Source of the DNA: Flavobacterium jumunjinense
Lineage (GTDB): Bacteria; Bacteroidota; Bacteroidia; Flavobacteriales; Flavobacteriaceae
Length of the DNA: 64,000 bases
Assembly (NCBI RefSeq): GCF_021650975.2
Contig: NZ_CP091285.1
Span: 3,286,001-3,350,000, forward strand
Reading direction: 5' to 3'
Shown here: positions 38,996 to 47,168 of the stretch, one piece after another
How the letters are laid out: every line of letters starts with the position of its first letter
Position numbering within the stretch: the first letter of the stretch is position 1
Program-made: the position numbers and the translations under genes
Notes under the pieces: generated by a model
Told to the model about the DNA's origin: nothing
What the model saw: the letters and a program-made list of their open reading frames with translations, nothing else
Database searches by the model: none

Positions 38996-40118
38996 CTATA
39001 ATTTCTTTGGTAATTTGATGAAATAATGTTACACCAGTTGCTATAATTTCATCTGGAAAATCATAATCAGGATTGTGAAGCGATGGTGTGTTTTCACCAG
39101 AACCTAAGCCTAGCATTGCTCCTTTGAAATGTTGGGTAAACAAGCCGAAATCTTCTCCAAACGTAAAAGGAAGTTCTTTTTCTAAAATAGCATACTCTTT
39201 TTTTAGCGCTGCTTTTTTAATAAAATCAACGGCCTCAATATTATTTTCATTGGCTTGAAAGCTTTGTGTCCAATCTATTTTTACTTTTAGATTAAACTTT
39301 GAAGCAATTTCTGCTACGTTTTCTTCTAAATTAGACTCAATTATTCTCATTTGTGCATTGCTATTGCTTCTCACTGTAAAATGAACTTCACCATAACCCG
39401 CAGAAACACCGTATGCTTTCTCTCCCATAGTAATATGAATAGGAGTAATGAGACAATATTGATTGGATGCAACATCTGTATTAATTTTAGCATTAAATAC
39501 TTGCGTAATTTCAGCTATAGCCAATGCAGGGTTTGTTCCGTTTTCGGGTTCACCAGCATGTGCAGTTTTTCCTTCTAGCTGAATAATCATACTGTTAACA
39601 GCACAGGTAAAAGTAGCTTCTTTTACAACTATTTGATGTTTTTTATAGCCAGGAAGGTTATGCAATGCAAATGCAAAATCGGGTTTAATTGTATTGAACT
39701 TAAGGTCATTTAAAACTCTTTTTGCTCCATTTCCATCTTCTTCAGCGGGTTGAAACAAAAGCATGACTGTGCCTTTTTCTAATGGATTTTCATGTAACGT
39801 TTTTGCCATTCCGCATAAAATAGCCATATGACCGTCGTGTCCACATTTGTGTGAAACACCTTCGTATGAAGATTTATAGTCAAACGTATTGATTTCTTGA
39901 ATGGGTAATGCATCTAATTCACATCGAAATAAAATGGATTTACCTTCTTGTTTTCCTCTGTAAAGGGCTAAAATACCTTCTCCACCAAGATTAGTAATAA
40001 TTTCGCTAGGAGGGTAATTGGATAGAAATGCTAAAACACGTTTCGCAGTTTCTTTTTCTTCTCCAGAAACTTCTGGATGTTGGTGTAATTCTTGTCGGAA
40101 TTGTATAAGTTCTTTCAA
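38988..40118 (-). CDS. M20-family amidohydrolase (N-acyl-amino-acid hydrolase type), TTG start
   Basis: 376 residues. Metal-binding residues of the M20D branch are visible: C92, H94 and the following H of HKCGHDGHMAIL, the catalytic EE in FQPAEEDGNGAKRV, and a His in NLPGYKKH / LHNPDYDF near the ends. The family removes acyl groups from amino acids or peptides; examples are hippurate hydrolase and N-acetyl-L,L-diaminopimelate deacetylase. Adjacency to alr invites a cell-wall or D-amino-acid role, which is inference. The start is TTG at 40118: a TAA lies three codons upstream in frame and no ATG precedes the conserved LIQFRQELHQHPE motif. Confidence 0.88.
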   Translation of the reverse strand: MKELIQFRQELHQHPEVSGEEKETAKRVLAFLSNYPPSEIITNLGGEGILALYRGKQEGKSILFRCELDALPIQEINTFDYKSSYEGVSHKCGHDGHMAILCGMAKTLHENPLEKGTVMLLFQPAEEDGNGAKRVLNDLKFNTIKPDFAFALHNLPGYKKHQIVVKEATFTCAVNSMIIQLEGKTAHAGEPENGTNPALAIAEITQVFNAKINTDVASNQYCLITPIHITMGEKAYGVSAGYGEVHFTVRSNSNAQMRIIESNLEENVAEIASKFNLKVKIDWTQSFQANENNIEAVDFIKKAALKKEYAILEKELPFTFGEDFGLFTQHFKGAMLGLGSGENTPSLHNPDYDFPDEIIATGVTLFHQITKEIIDA

Positions 40119-40172
40119 AACTTTTTATTTTTCTAAAACATTAACGGATTAAGTTTTATTTTTTTTTTTTTC

Positions 40173-40232
40173 ACCATTAAGAAATTAAGCTTCATTAAGT
40201 AGTATCTTAATTTTTCTAAATTTCTTAATGGT
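40173..40232. repeat. Inverted repeat between the GNAT and M20 genes
   Basis: 14-bp arms ACCATTAAGAAATT (40173-40186) and AATTTCTTAATGGT (40219-40232) enclose further ATTAAG/CTTAAT copies. On the plus-strand left side is a long T-run, which becomes A-rich on the minus strand, so this is not a canonical terminator for the GNAT gene. It may belong to the short-period repeat class seen elsewhere. Confidence 0.55.
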
Positions 40233-40242
40233 TCAAATTATA

Positions 40243-40677
40243 TTATTTCGTTAAACGCATTTCTAAGTACTTGTTTGTAAAGCCTAGTTTTTCATACAAA
40301 CCTTTTGCAGGATTATCTGGCTCAACATGTAATGCGATATTTCCTTCTGCAGTATCAATTGCTTTTTGCATTAATTTTTTACCAAAACCTTTCCCACGTT
40401 GACTATTATCTACAGCGATGTATACTAAAATGTTTTCAGGAATAAAATCTTTCATTCCTGTATTGTTAAGAATAACAACACCAACAATTTTCTCATTGTC
40501 TAAACCAACAATAATGTTTCCTCCTTTTGCAGGATTCATAGCATAATCGATACACTTAAGAATGTCTTCAATTTTATCACCATATTGTTCTAGATGCGTG
40601 TATAAAAATTGAGCAATGATTTGATGTGTATAAGTCGTGTTTTCTCCAGTTTCTGGATTAATTATTTTGAATTCCAT
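40243..40677 (-). CDS. GNAT-family acetyltransferase
   Basis: 144 residues. The acetyl-CoA-binding motif A is clear: YIAVDNSQRGKGFGKKLMQKAI (Q/R-x-x-G-x-G/A), with motif B NIALHVEPDNPAKGLYEKLGFT. The acceptor (small molecule, peptide or protein N terminus) cannot be inferred. The start overlaps the 3' end of the sodium:solute symporter gene by 20 bp in another frame, a sign of translational coupling in one transcript. Confidence 0.88.
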   Translation of the reverse strand: MEFKIINPETGENTTYTHQIIAQFLYTHLEQYGDKIEDILKCIDYAMNPAKGGNIIVGLDNEKIVGVVILNNTGMKDFIPENILVYIAVDNSQRGKGFGKKLMQKAIDTAEGNIALHVEPDNPAKGLYEKLGFTNKYLEMRLTK

Positions 40678-42124
40678 TCGTTGTTTTTTTATAATAATAA
40701 TTTGAGATTGATATGAACAGTATTAAAGATACACTTATTCCGAAGATATTGGCATCTAAATTTTTAGGCAAGCTTATATTAAATGGTAATCTGTTTTCAG
40801 AAAGGATGAGGTAGATTGTTGTTCCTCCACCAAACAACATACTCCAAAAAGCAGCAGTTGGATTACTCTTTTTCCAAAACAAAGCTCCTAAAACAGGAAC
40901 AAAAAGTCCAGAAACCATAAAAGCGTAGGAGTAGAGCATTAATTCTAATACGTTTTGCATTTGCGATGCTAATAGAATTGCAAACACACCTACAGAAAGT
41001 GTAACAATTTGAGAAAGTTGTAGCATTTTCTTTTCAGACAATTCTTTTTTGGAGAATTTAGAGATAATATCGGTTACAATATTTCCAGAAGCTGCCATTA
41101 AACAACTGTCGGCAGTAGAAAGAATAGCAGAAAAATAAGAAGACAACATTAATCCCATTAAACCAACAGGAAGAATAGTGCTTAATAAAATAGGTAATCC
41201 CATTTCGCTATCCATTGAAGCAGCATCGGTAATACCTTCAAACATACCTTGAGTAGCGGCAACTTTAGCTAACATTCCTAGGATAACACCCATAAATGCC
41301 ATTATTGGCCATTCGAAGAAACCAGCAATAAACCATGCTTTTTTAGCTTCTTTTTCGTCTTTACAAGCATAAATTCTTTGGTACAATGTCATTCCAATAA
41401 ACCAAATAGGAATAATAGTAACCGACCAATTTAAAAGTTGGTGCCACGATACATTGGTTAACGATAAATATTCAGGAGCAAGTGTTGCTTTAATAACATC
41501 ATAACCACCAACAGCATTGTAAGCAATTGGAATTCCGATGAAAACCAATCCTGCAATTAAAATGATCCATTGAATAGTATCGGTATAAATAACTGCTTTT
41601 AAACCACCAATAGCTGTATAAACTACAGCAATTATTCCCATAACAATTAATGCCGTTTGAAGGCTCAATCCGTCAATTGTTGCAGAAGCTAATTTGGCAC
41701 CAGCTAAAACTTGAGAACTTGTAAAACCAATATAACCAATGGCAGAAATTATACCAGCCAATAAAGCTACTTTAGCATTATAATAATGATTAAAAATTTG
41801 TGGAAATGTAAAGAACTTATGCATGTGTCCCAATTTACTCACTTTAGGGATTAAAAAAACAGCACTCAACCAGGCACCAATTAACCCTGTAAAAAGCATC
41901 CAAGAACCAGAAATTCCCATCGTGAAACCGAGTCCACCGAGACCAATTGAGAAACCTCCACCAACATCTGTTGCAACTACAGAAAGCCCAATGTGCCAAC
42001 TGTTCATGTTTCTTCCACTAACGTAAAAATCTTCTGAGGATTTGTTTTTCTTATAAAAATATAAGCCTACACCAAGCATAGCTAGCATGTAAACAACAAA
42101 GATTATATAATCTACTGCGTGCAT
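40658..42124 (-). CDS. Sodium:solute symporter family transporter
   Basis: 488 residues with about 13 membrane helices. SSS-family hallmarks: FYVSGRNMNSWHIGLSVVATDVGGG near helix 1-2, GFTSSQVLAGAK, YTAIGGLKAVIYTDTIQWI and SSYFSAILSTADSCLMAASGNIVTDI (sodium-site region). Substrates of the family range from sugars and proline to organic acids, and none can be chosen here. It is preceded by a ~150-nt leader with three predicted hairpins and followed by an overlapping acetyltransferase gene. Confidence 0.9.
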   Translation of the reverse strand: MHAVDYIIFVVYMLAMLGVGLYFYKKNKSSEDFYVSGRNMNSWHIGLSVVATDVGGGFSIGLGGLGFTMGISGSWMLFTGLIGAWLSAVFLIPKVSKLGHMHKFFTFPQIFNHYYNAKVALLAGIISAIGYIGFTSSQVLAGAKLASATIDGLSLQTALIVMGIIAVVYTAIGGLKAVIYTDTIQWIILIAGLVFIGIPIAYNAVGGYDVIKATLAPEYLSLTNVSWHQLLNWSVTIIPIWFIGMTLYQRIYACKDEKEAKKAWFIAGFFEWPIMAFMGVILGMLAKVAATQGMFEGITDAASMDSEMGLPILLSTILPVGLMGLMLSSYFSAILSTADSCLMAASGNIVTDIISKFSKKELSEKKMLQLSQIVTLSVGVFAILLASQMQNVLELMLYSYAFMVSGLFVPVLGALFWKKSNPTAAFWSMLFGGGTTIYLILSENRLPFNISLPKNLDANIFGISVSLILFISISNYYYKKTTNGIQNN

Positions 42125-42290
42125 TTTTTTACTTTAAAAAATTATGTTTTGCCCGATATGGAATTTTTCCAAAGGCAAGATGTAGCGAACTACAAATCGG
42201 ATGATTAAAATGAAAGATTTTAAAATGTAAAATCTTATATATAATAGTTAGATTAACTATTTATGAAACCAAATAACGAGCGCAAAGATA
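42125..42290 (-). promoter_or_regulatory. Structured 5' leader and promoter of the symporter operon
   Basis: A TATCTTTG -7 element (42283-42290, minus strand) would start transcription ~150 nt before the ATG. In transcript order the leader holds three hairpins: AAGATTTTA / TAAAATCTT (42214-42236); TGTAG-UUCG-CUACA (42181-42194); and TTGCC / GGCAA enclosing TGGAA / TTCCA (42149-42178). I match it to no known riboswitch. Confidence 0.5.
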
Positions 42291-42499
42291 ATAAAAAGGA
42301 ATGAAAATGCCTAATTTAGGTTGTCTGTTGTGGGTTGTGGGTTCCAGGTTGACCACAAAAATACATTTATATTAAACTAATTTAAAAAGGGGTCATTTTA
42401 TTTAGGTGTTGACAACAGAAAATAAAAAATCCTATTACATTTCGTAATAGGAATAGAAATTGCAAACACTTTCGTTTACTGAAAGAAACTAGTTGAAGC
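42291..42499. other. Intergenic stretch with a heptameric repeat patch and a terminator
   Basis: No ORF is supported. Five 7-bp units (GGTTGTC, TGTTGTG, GGTTGTG, GGTTCCA, GGTTGAC) lie at 42319-42353. A terminator for the next minus-strand gene is listed separately. Confidence 0.65.
42430..42452 (-). terminator. Terminator of the unknown helical-protein gene
   Basis: 9-bp stem TCCTATTAC / GTAATAGGA with a 5-nt loop; the minus-strand transcript continues with U6. It lies ~50 bp beyond the stop codon. Confidence 0.75.
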
Positions 42500-43183
42500 T
42501 TAATATTTCTCTTTTTGAAAGCCCCAGTCTCTTAATTCTTGTTTGTATGTATCAGGATAATTGGCTTTTAAAGTATAAATAATGGCATTTAACCCTTTAT
42601 TTAGATTTTTCTTTAGCATGTTTTTATCACCCACTTTAACCGAAACCTGACCGTCTGTTTCAGAAGCTTGTTTTACTAGAAGTGCATATTGTTCTTTTAA
42701 AGAGGTCCAGAAAGCCAGTCCAAATTCTTTGTCTTCAAAACCATGCATAGTTAACGCACTAACCATTAATTTTAAAGCTTCACTTCTTTTATTTTTATCA
42801 GCGGGTAATAAATATCTATTGTTTTTATATTCGATACCGAAGGCAGCAAAATAGCTTGTATCACTCTCTTTTTTATATTTGTCTGTAATATATCCTTTTA
42901 CATAAGACAAATGCGTATCCATTGTTTTTTCTAAGGATTCTAAGGTTTGTGTAATTTGTGGTCGCGTAGTACCTTTAGATAATCTAGAAGATAGTGTGTC
43001 GTTATAATTCGTTGCATCGGCCTGAAATTGCGCAACGGTTAACCATTTTAAAGTTAGCCAACTAGAAGCTGCCCATTTTTCGCTTACTGTTGTAATGACA
43101 TTGCCGAAGTTAATATCGGCTACTGGAACATTTCTAGTCTTACTAGTTTTTCCCTTTTCTGAATTGTTTGCATTTGTTTTCAT
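42500..43183 (-). CDS. Protein of unknown function, mostly helical
   Basis: 227 residues, no signal peptide, rich in Lys/Asn/Thr at the N terminus (MKTNANNSEKGKTSKTRNVP) and predicted mostly alpha-helical. Conserved-looking features are the run of tryptophans in EKWAASSWLTLKWLTVAQF (~36-54) and the C-terminal YPDTYKQELRDWGFQKEKY. I do not recognise the family. It has its own terminator, is divergent from the small tandem-repeat ORF (65 bp apart), and lies at the edge of a gene-poor stretch. The clean coding frame with normal composition makes it a real gene. Confidence 0.75.
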   Translation of the reverse strand: MKTNANNSEKGKTSKTRNVPVADINFGNVITTVSEKWAASSWLTLKWLTVAQFQADATNYNDTLSSRLSKGTTRPQITQTLESLEKTMDTHLSYVKGYITDKYKKESDTSYFAAFGIEYKNNRYLLPADKNKRSEALKLMVSALTMHGFEDKEFGLAFWTSLKEQYALLVKQASETDGQVSVKVGDKNMLKKNLNKGLNAIIYTLKANYPDTYKQELRDWGFQKEKY

Positions 43184-43248
43184 AAATACTGTATTTAATT
43201 TTAAATTAACTTACTACTAAGTTATAATTTAAAACATTAACAATAATA

Positions 43249-43503
43249 ATGCCAAAAAGTCATTTAAAATTACCAAAAAATTTCAGAGAAGGATGGAAGA
43301 AGGTAGTTGCCCTGCCTGTTTATACAAAACCAAAAAAAGCAGGTGTAGTTGCTACTAAAATTGTGCGTTTAGTAAAGGTAGCAGGTGTAGTTGGTAGTAA
43401 AACACTGCGTTTAGTACAGGTAACATCTGCAGTTGGTACTAAAACAATGCGTTTGATGTTGGTAGCAGGTGTAGTTGATAGTAAAACACTGCGTTTGGAG
43501 TAG
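43249..43503 (+). CDS. Small basic ORF made of 14-residue tandem repeats
   Basis: 84 residues. A unique head (MPKSHLKLPKNFREGWKK) is followed by four 14-residue repeats with the pattern AGVVxSKTLRLVxV, for example AGVVGSKTLRLVQV and TSAVGTKTMRLMLV. The protein is strongly basic with alternating hydrophobic/basic residues. The frame stops inside the fourth repeat, where TAG stands at the place of CAG in the second repeat; readthrough would add only eight residues. Whether it is translated is not certain. The head is not repetitive and starts with a good ATG, which favours a real small gene. Confidence 0.5.
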   Translation: MPKSHLKLPKNFREGWKKVVALPVYTKPKKAGVVATKIVRLVKVAGVVGSKTLRLVQVTSAVGTKTMRLMLVAGVVDSKTLRLE

Positions 43504-43530
43504 GTTGCAGGTGTAAATTGTGTGGTTTGA
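43339..43530. repeat. 42-bp tandem repeat array, four full units plus a partial fifth
   Basis: Units at 43339-43380, 43381-43422, 43423-43464 and 43465-43506 are each exactly 42 bp, starting GCAGGTGTAGTTG (unit 3: ACATCTGCAGTTG). A decayed fifth copy begins at 43507 (GCAGGTGTA) and dissolves after ~9-20 bp. The period is a multiple of three, so the array keeps reading frame. Confidence 0.85.
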
Positions 43531-44135
43531 TTTTTTTTAAGATGAGGATGCTTTGGTAGGTTGTTAAATTGTTTAAAGTGAGGAGAATTTGCGGAGTTGA
43601 ATTTGCTATTGTTTGTTTTGAATTATAAGGAGTGAAAGTTATTTTTGTTTTTGTTGATTTACTAATATTCTTCTTTTAGATGTTGTATAGTTAGCTTATT
43701 AATGCAATGATAAACCATGATCAATTGGTTGTTTTTCAATAGGTTGAATTAGGTTATTACAACCAGTGTAACAAACTTATGTACTCAAATCCTTATTCGT
43801 AAATTTACGTTTAATAATTAAACTATAAAAAATGCTAAGGAACACTAACAGTCTAGAAACTGAATTTAACATAAAAAAAAATTAAGCTTCATTTTTATTT
43901 AAGTAAAAATTACCTTAACCTATGTGTTTAGTGGTGTTGCCAACTAATTTACTCTCTTTATAATAAAAGTTTAAATAGCTAAAAATCAACAATATAGGTT
44001 TTGTTTCTTTGGTAAGAATTTACTTATTCGTTGTTAAAAACTGCTATGTAATGTGAATAAGTTTGACTTTTATTTAGGATTTAAACGAATTATCTTTACA
44101 GTCAAATTAACATATAAATAATAACAACCTTCGCT
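43531..44135. other. ~600 bp without a supported gene
   Basis: AT-rich sequence without a convincing ORF on either strand, no tRNA and no obvious mobile-element ends. The first ~100 bp after the repeat array are purine/GT-biased on the plus strand, like the array itself, and may be decayed repeat sequence. Confidence 0.6.
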
Positions 44136-44245
44136 ATACTTAAAAATTTTTTAGAAAACTAGAAATGATATAGTTTTTAATTCTTAAGTATCGAATCTAT
44201 ATAAATAAAGAAAAAGGTGATTTAGCTTTTAAACTACAACCTTTT
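44136..44245 (+). other. Two hairpins upstream of the small 44.3-kb ORF
   Basis: An imperfect long hairpin has outer arms ATACTTAA (44136-44143) and TTAAGTAT (44184-44191) and inner arms AAAACTA (44155-44161) and TAGTTTT (44171-44177). A second pairs AAAAGGT (44212-44218) with ACCTTTT (44239-44245), plus TAG/CTA inside. Their proximity to a short ORF with its own terminator suggests a structured leader or small RNA. Confidence 0.35.
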
Positions 44246-44322
44246 AAATACTAATTAAACTAGAAAAATTATGGAAAACCAAAAAATCGGGAAAATTCCC
44301 AAAAAAATTAAATTTTATAAAA

Positions 44323-44589
44323 ATGTTAAAATTAAAAAACAATTCTAAGTTACGACAAGCCTTAAGCTTAGAATTAAACAAAAGGCTTACCATATTACTT
44401 ATGCAACTATATATAAAATTCAAAAATACATTGGCGTGTATGATTGAATTAACAGCGGTAGGATATATTAAATTTGTTTATAAGATTAAAACATTGAATA
44501 CTTCTGATATTCAAAACATCACAAAAACAATTGTTAATATACTTAACGCCATCAAATTATTACAAGAAATTGGTTTTATACACTTCTAA
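44323..44589 (+). CDS. Small ORF of unknown function, possibly frameshifted
   Basis: 88 residues, Leu/Lys/Ile-rich, predicted helical, no recognised domain (contains LACMIELTAVGYIKFVYKIK). A separate ATG at 44271 opens a 25-codon ORF (MENQKIGKIPKKIKFYKN...) that overlaps it in the neighbouring frame and stops at 44348; joining the two by a single frameshift would give one ~110-residue protein. Support for expression: a good terminator just 16 bp downstream and two hairpins upstream. Counter-evidence: AT-rich sequence can give such ORFs by chance. Confidence 0.35.
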   Translation: MLKLKNNSKLRQALSLELNKRLTILLMQLYIKFKNTLACMIELTAVGYIKFVYKIKTLNTSDIQNITKTIVNILNAIKLLQEIGFIHF

Positions 44590-44604
44590 TTCTTGTAGTT
44601 TTTT

Positions 44605-44640
44605 AAAAGGGGAATCTTTATATAAAGAGTCCCTTTTTTT
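44605..44640 (+). terminator. Terminator after the 44.3-kb small ORF
   Basis: Near-perfect 17-bp stem AAAAGGGGAATCTTTAT / ATAAAGAGTCCCTTTTT ending in T7. Confidence 0.75.
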
Positions 44641-44902
44641 AATTCTGTTACAAAGATAAAGATAATTAAATTATTTTCATACTAATATTCTAGTTTTGTG
44701 TCTTAGTAATTATTCTGTGAATTATTTTAATAAAATTTTAGTATAAATGACAACTGTTGAATTAATCATGTCAATATACTATAGTTTACTCAATTTTATT
44801 CTCCTTTAAAAATGAAAGATAAATCTAAGTATCAATATCATAATGGTTTACTTACTTAATTTTATAAGCTTTTATATTTACTTGTTTTGAGAATAATAAA
44901 AA
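44641..44902. other. Intergenic stretch before the YifB/ComM gene
   Basis: About 260 bp of AT-rich sequence between a terminator and the next promoter; I see no ORF, repeat or RNA signature. Confidence 0.6.
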
Positions 44903-44934
44903 TTGATTTACATTCAAAAACTTTTCTATATTTG
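44903..44934 (+). promoter_or_regulatory. Promoter of the YifB/ComM-type gene
   Basis: TTG at 44903-44905 and TATATTTG at 44927-44934 (21-nt spacer, slightly long). The ORF can be extended 5' to the same TTG, but that codon is then part of the promoter, so the ATG at 44969 is the start. Confidence 0.5.
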
Positions 44935-44968
44935 TACTTATATAAGCCAATTTTTAAAAGTACAAGCC

Positions 44969-46504
44969 ATGTTAGTAAAAGTATTCGGAAGTGCCGTTTT
45001 CGGTGTGGAAGCGACAACCATTACCGTAGAAGTAAATATAGATAAAGGAATAGGCTACCACTTGGTAGGATTACCTGATTCCGCAATTAAAGAAAGCAGT
45101 TATCGCATTGCTGCTGCGCTCAAAAACAACAACTATTCGTTACCAGGAAAGAAGATTACGATAAATATGGCTCCTGCCGATTTGCGTAAGGAAGGTTCTG
45201 CCTACGATTTAACGCTTGCAGTTGGTATTCTTGCAGCGTCTTCACAAATTAAAACCGATAAAGTAACAGATTATATCATCATGGGTGAATTGTCGCTCGA
45301 TGGTGGTTTGCAACCTATAAAAGGAGCGTTGTCTATTGCCATAAAAGCAAAAGAAGAAGGTTTTAAAGGCGTAATTTTACCCATTCAAAACGTAAAAGAA
45401 GCAGCTGTTGTAGATGGAATAGATGTGTATGGAGCTGAAAATGTATTGCAAGTAATCGATTTTTTTGATGGAAAAGATGGTTTAGTCCCTACAGTTATTG
45501 ATTGTCAAGAAGAATTTAATAAAACTTTAGATTTTCCAGAATTCGATTTTTCCGATGTGAAAGGACAAGAAAGCATCAAACGTTGTATGGAGATTGCTGC
45601 TGCTGGTGGTCATAATATTATTTTAATTGGTCCACCTGGATCAGGAAAAACGATGTTAGCGAAACGTTTGCCGAGTATTTTGCCACCAATGACAATGCAA
45701 GAGGCTTTAGAAACTACAAAAATACATTCTGTTGCAGGGAAAGTGAAAGAATCAGGTTTATTAACACAACGTCCATTTCGATCTCCGCATCACAGTGCCA
45801 GTTCAGTTTCACTAGTTGGAGGCGGAAGTTATCCACAACCGGGAGAGATTTCTTTAGCACACAATGGTGTGTTGTTTTTGGATGAATTACCAGAATTTAA
45901 AAGAGAAGTTTTGGAAGTAATGCGTCAACCTTTAGAAGATAGAGAAGTGACTATTGCAAGAGCAAAATTCACAATTACCTATCCATCATCTTTTATGTTA
46001 GTAGCGAGTATGAATCCTAGTCCGGGTGGTTATTTTAACGATCCAAACGCACCAGTTTCTAGCTCACCAATGGAAATGCAACGTTATTTGAGTAAAATTT
46101 CAGGTCCGTTGTTAGATAGAATTGATATTCATATTGAAGTGACACCTGTTCCATTTGAAAAACTATCCGATAAACGAAAAGCAGAATGTAGTGCAGATAT
46201 TAGAAAAAGGGTCACAAAAGCTAGAGATATTCAGTCTAATCGTTTTCAAGAGTTTAAAAATATTCATTATAACGCACAATTGAGTAGTAAATTAATTCGC
46301 GAATATTGTGCGCTAGACGAGCAATCTTTACAGTTGTTAAAAACAGCTATGGAACGATTGAATTTATCAGCGAGAGCCTATGATAGAATTTTAAAAGTAG
46401 CACGAACTATTGCCGATTTAGAAGCGTCAATTGCTATTCAATCGTATCATATTGCAGAAGCGATTCAATACAGAAGTTTAGATAGAGAAGGTTGGTTGAA
46501 ATAA
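44969..46504 (+). CDS. YifB/ComM-family Mg-chelatase-like AAA+ ATPase
   Basis: 511 residues starting at [22 protein letters not shown], the conserved N terminus of the family. The N-terminal Lon-protease-like domain (~1-170; [21 protein letters not shown]) precedes a Mg-chelatase-type AAA+ module with Walker [12 protein letters not shown] (~228-238), Walker [23 protein letters not shown] and the C-terminal [19 protein letters not shown]. In naturally competent bacteria ComM is a branch-migration helicase for transformation; whether that role holds in this organism is not shown. Monocistronic. Confidence 0.92.
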   Translation: MLVKVFGSAVFGVEATTITVEVNIDKGIGYHLVGLPDSAIKESSYRIAAALKNNNYSLPGKKITINMAPADLRKEGSAYDLTLAVGILAASSQIKTDKVTDYIIMGELSLDGGLQPIKGALSIAIKAKEEGFKGVILPIQNVKEAAVVDGIDVYGAENVLQVIDFFDGKDGLVPTVIDCQEEFNKTLDFPEFDFSDVKGQESIKRCMEIAAAGGHNIILIGPPGSGKTMLAKRLPSILPPMTMQEALETTKIHSVAGKVKESGLLTQRPFRSPHHSASSVSLVGGGSYPQPGEISLAHNGVLFLDELPEFKREVLEVMRQPLEDREVTIARAKFTITYPSSFMLVASMNPSPGGYFNDPNAPVSSSPMEMQRYLSKISGPLLDRIDIHIEVTPVPFEKLSDKRKAECSADIRKRVTKARDIQSNRFQEFKNIHYNAQLSSKLIREYCALDEQSLQLLKTAMERLNLSARAYDRILKVARTIADLEASIAIQSYHIAEAIQYRSLDREGWLK

Positions 46505-46666
46505 TCTAATTTTTAGACAATAGTATTTATAAGCTTCAAATTTTTTAATTTTGGAGCTATGATGCTAATTGTGAGTTTTTTAGATAATAGAAGCTTTAAC
46601 AACTTTAGAGATCGTTTATTACTATCTAAATTGTTAACTGTAAAAGAATTGTACTTAATTTATGTT

Positions 46667-46894
46667 TTAAGCAATTAGGCGGTTATGTCTTTTAATATAA
46701 AAGTTCATAACAGTTGTATTTACATCTTTTAGTTCTGGTGTTAATATACTTTTCATGCCTTTATAATTGTTTGTGAATTCAAGTTCACAACATGTACATT
46801 TGTATTCTCTTATATGTTTAGTAATATCTTTTGTAACTACTAATTTATGACCAAATAACGTACAATTTAATTTTTTATGTAAAAGTATTTTCAT
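46667..46894 (-). CDS. Small zinc-ribbon-like protein
   Basis: 75 residues. The spacing NCTLFGHKLV followed ~25 residues later by YKCTCCELEF gives a CxxxxGH...CxxC arrangement like the small DUF1660-type, often phage-associated, putative zinc-binding proteins. The rest is basic (FYIKRHNRLIA). No prophage genes are nearby. Short, but the motif and clear ATG make it credible. Confidence 0.6.
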   Translation of the reverse strand: MKILLHKKLNCTLFGHKLVVTKDITKHIREYKCTCCELEFTNNYKGMKSILTPELKDVNTTVMNFYIKRHNRLIA

Positions 46895-47085
46895 AATTAT
46901 TGTGTTTTATTATGATAAATATAACAAAAAAACCGATAAAAAGCATTTAAACAAGATTAAATGTCGTTTTTGGATAAAAAAAGTGCTTTTTTAATGAAAA
47001 TTTTATAATTTTTTAAGAATAAATAATTTTTTTCTTACATGATTTTTTTGATTTGAAAAGAAGTTTTAAAAAAGAGTAGAAAAAA

Positions 47086-47131
47086 TCAACCAACCTGATA
47101 ATCAAAAAACTAATGATTTTAGGTTGGTTGA
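47086..47131 (-). terminator. Terminator of the TPR-protein operon
   Basis: 11-bp stem TCAACCAACCT / AGGTTGGTTGA with an inner AATCA/TGATT pairing; U6 follows on the minus strand. It lies ~40 bp beyond the TPR gene stop. Confidence 0.75.
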
Positions 47132-47168
47132 AAATATTTTATATGTTTTTTTTTATTTTATAAAATTG

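Noticed and set aside
40173..40232. Inverted repeat after the GNAT gene considered as its terminator
   Set aside because: The T-run lies on the wrong side for the minus-strand transcript, so it is reported as a repeat only.
43504..44322. Gene-poor region searched for tRNA genes or insertion-sequence ends
   Set aside because: I found no cloverleaf-like sequence, no TTCRA-type T-loop in context and no paired terminal inverted repeats with target duplications.
44903..44968. Extended N terminus of the YifB/ComM gene from TTG 44903
   Set aside because: The conserved family start is at [12 protein letters not shown] (44969), and the upstream TTG and TATATTTG form a promoter.
46505..46666. Hairpin AGCTTCAAA.../...TTTGGAGCT after the YifB/ComM gene considered as its terminator
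   Set aside because: It has mismatches and no T-run after the right arm; too weak to list.
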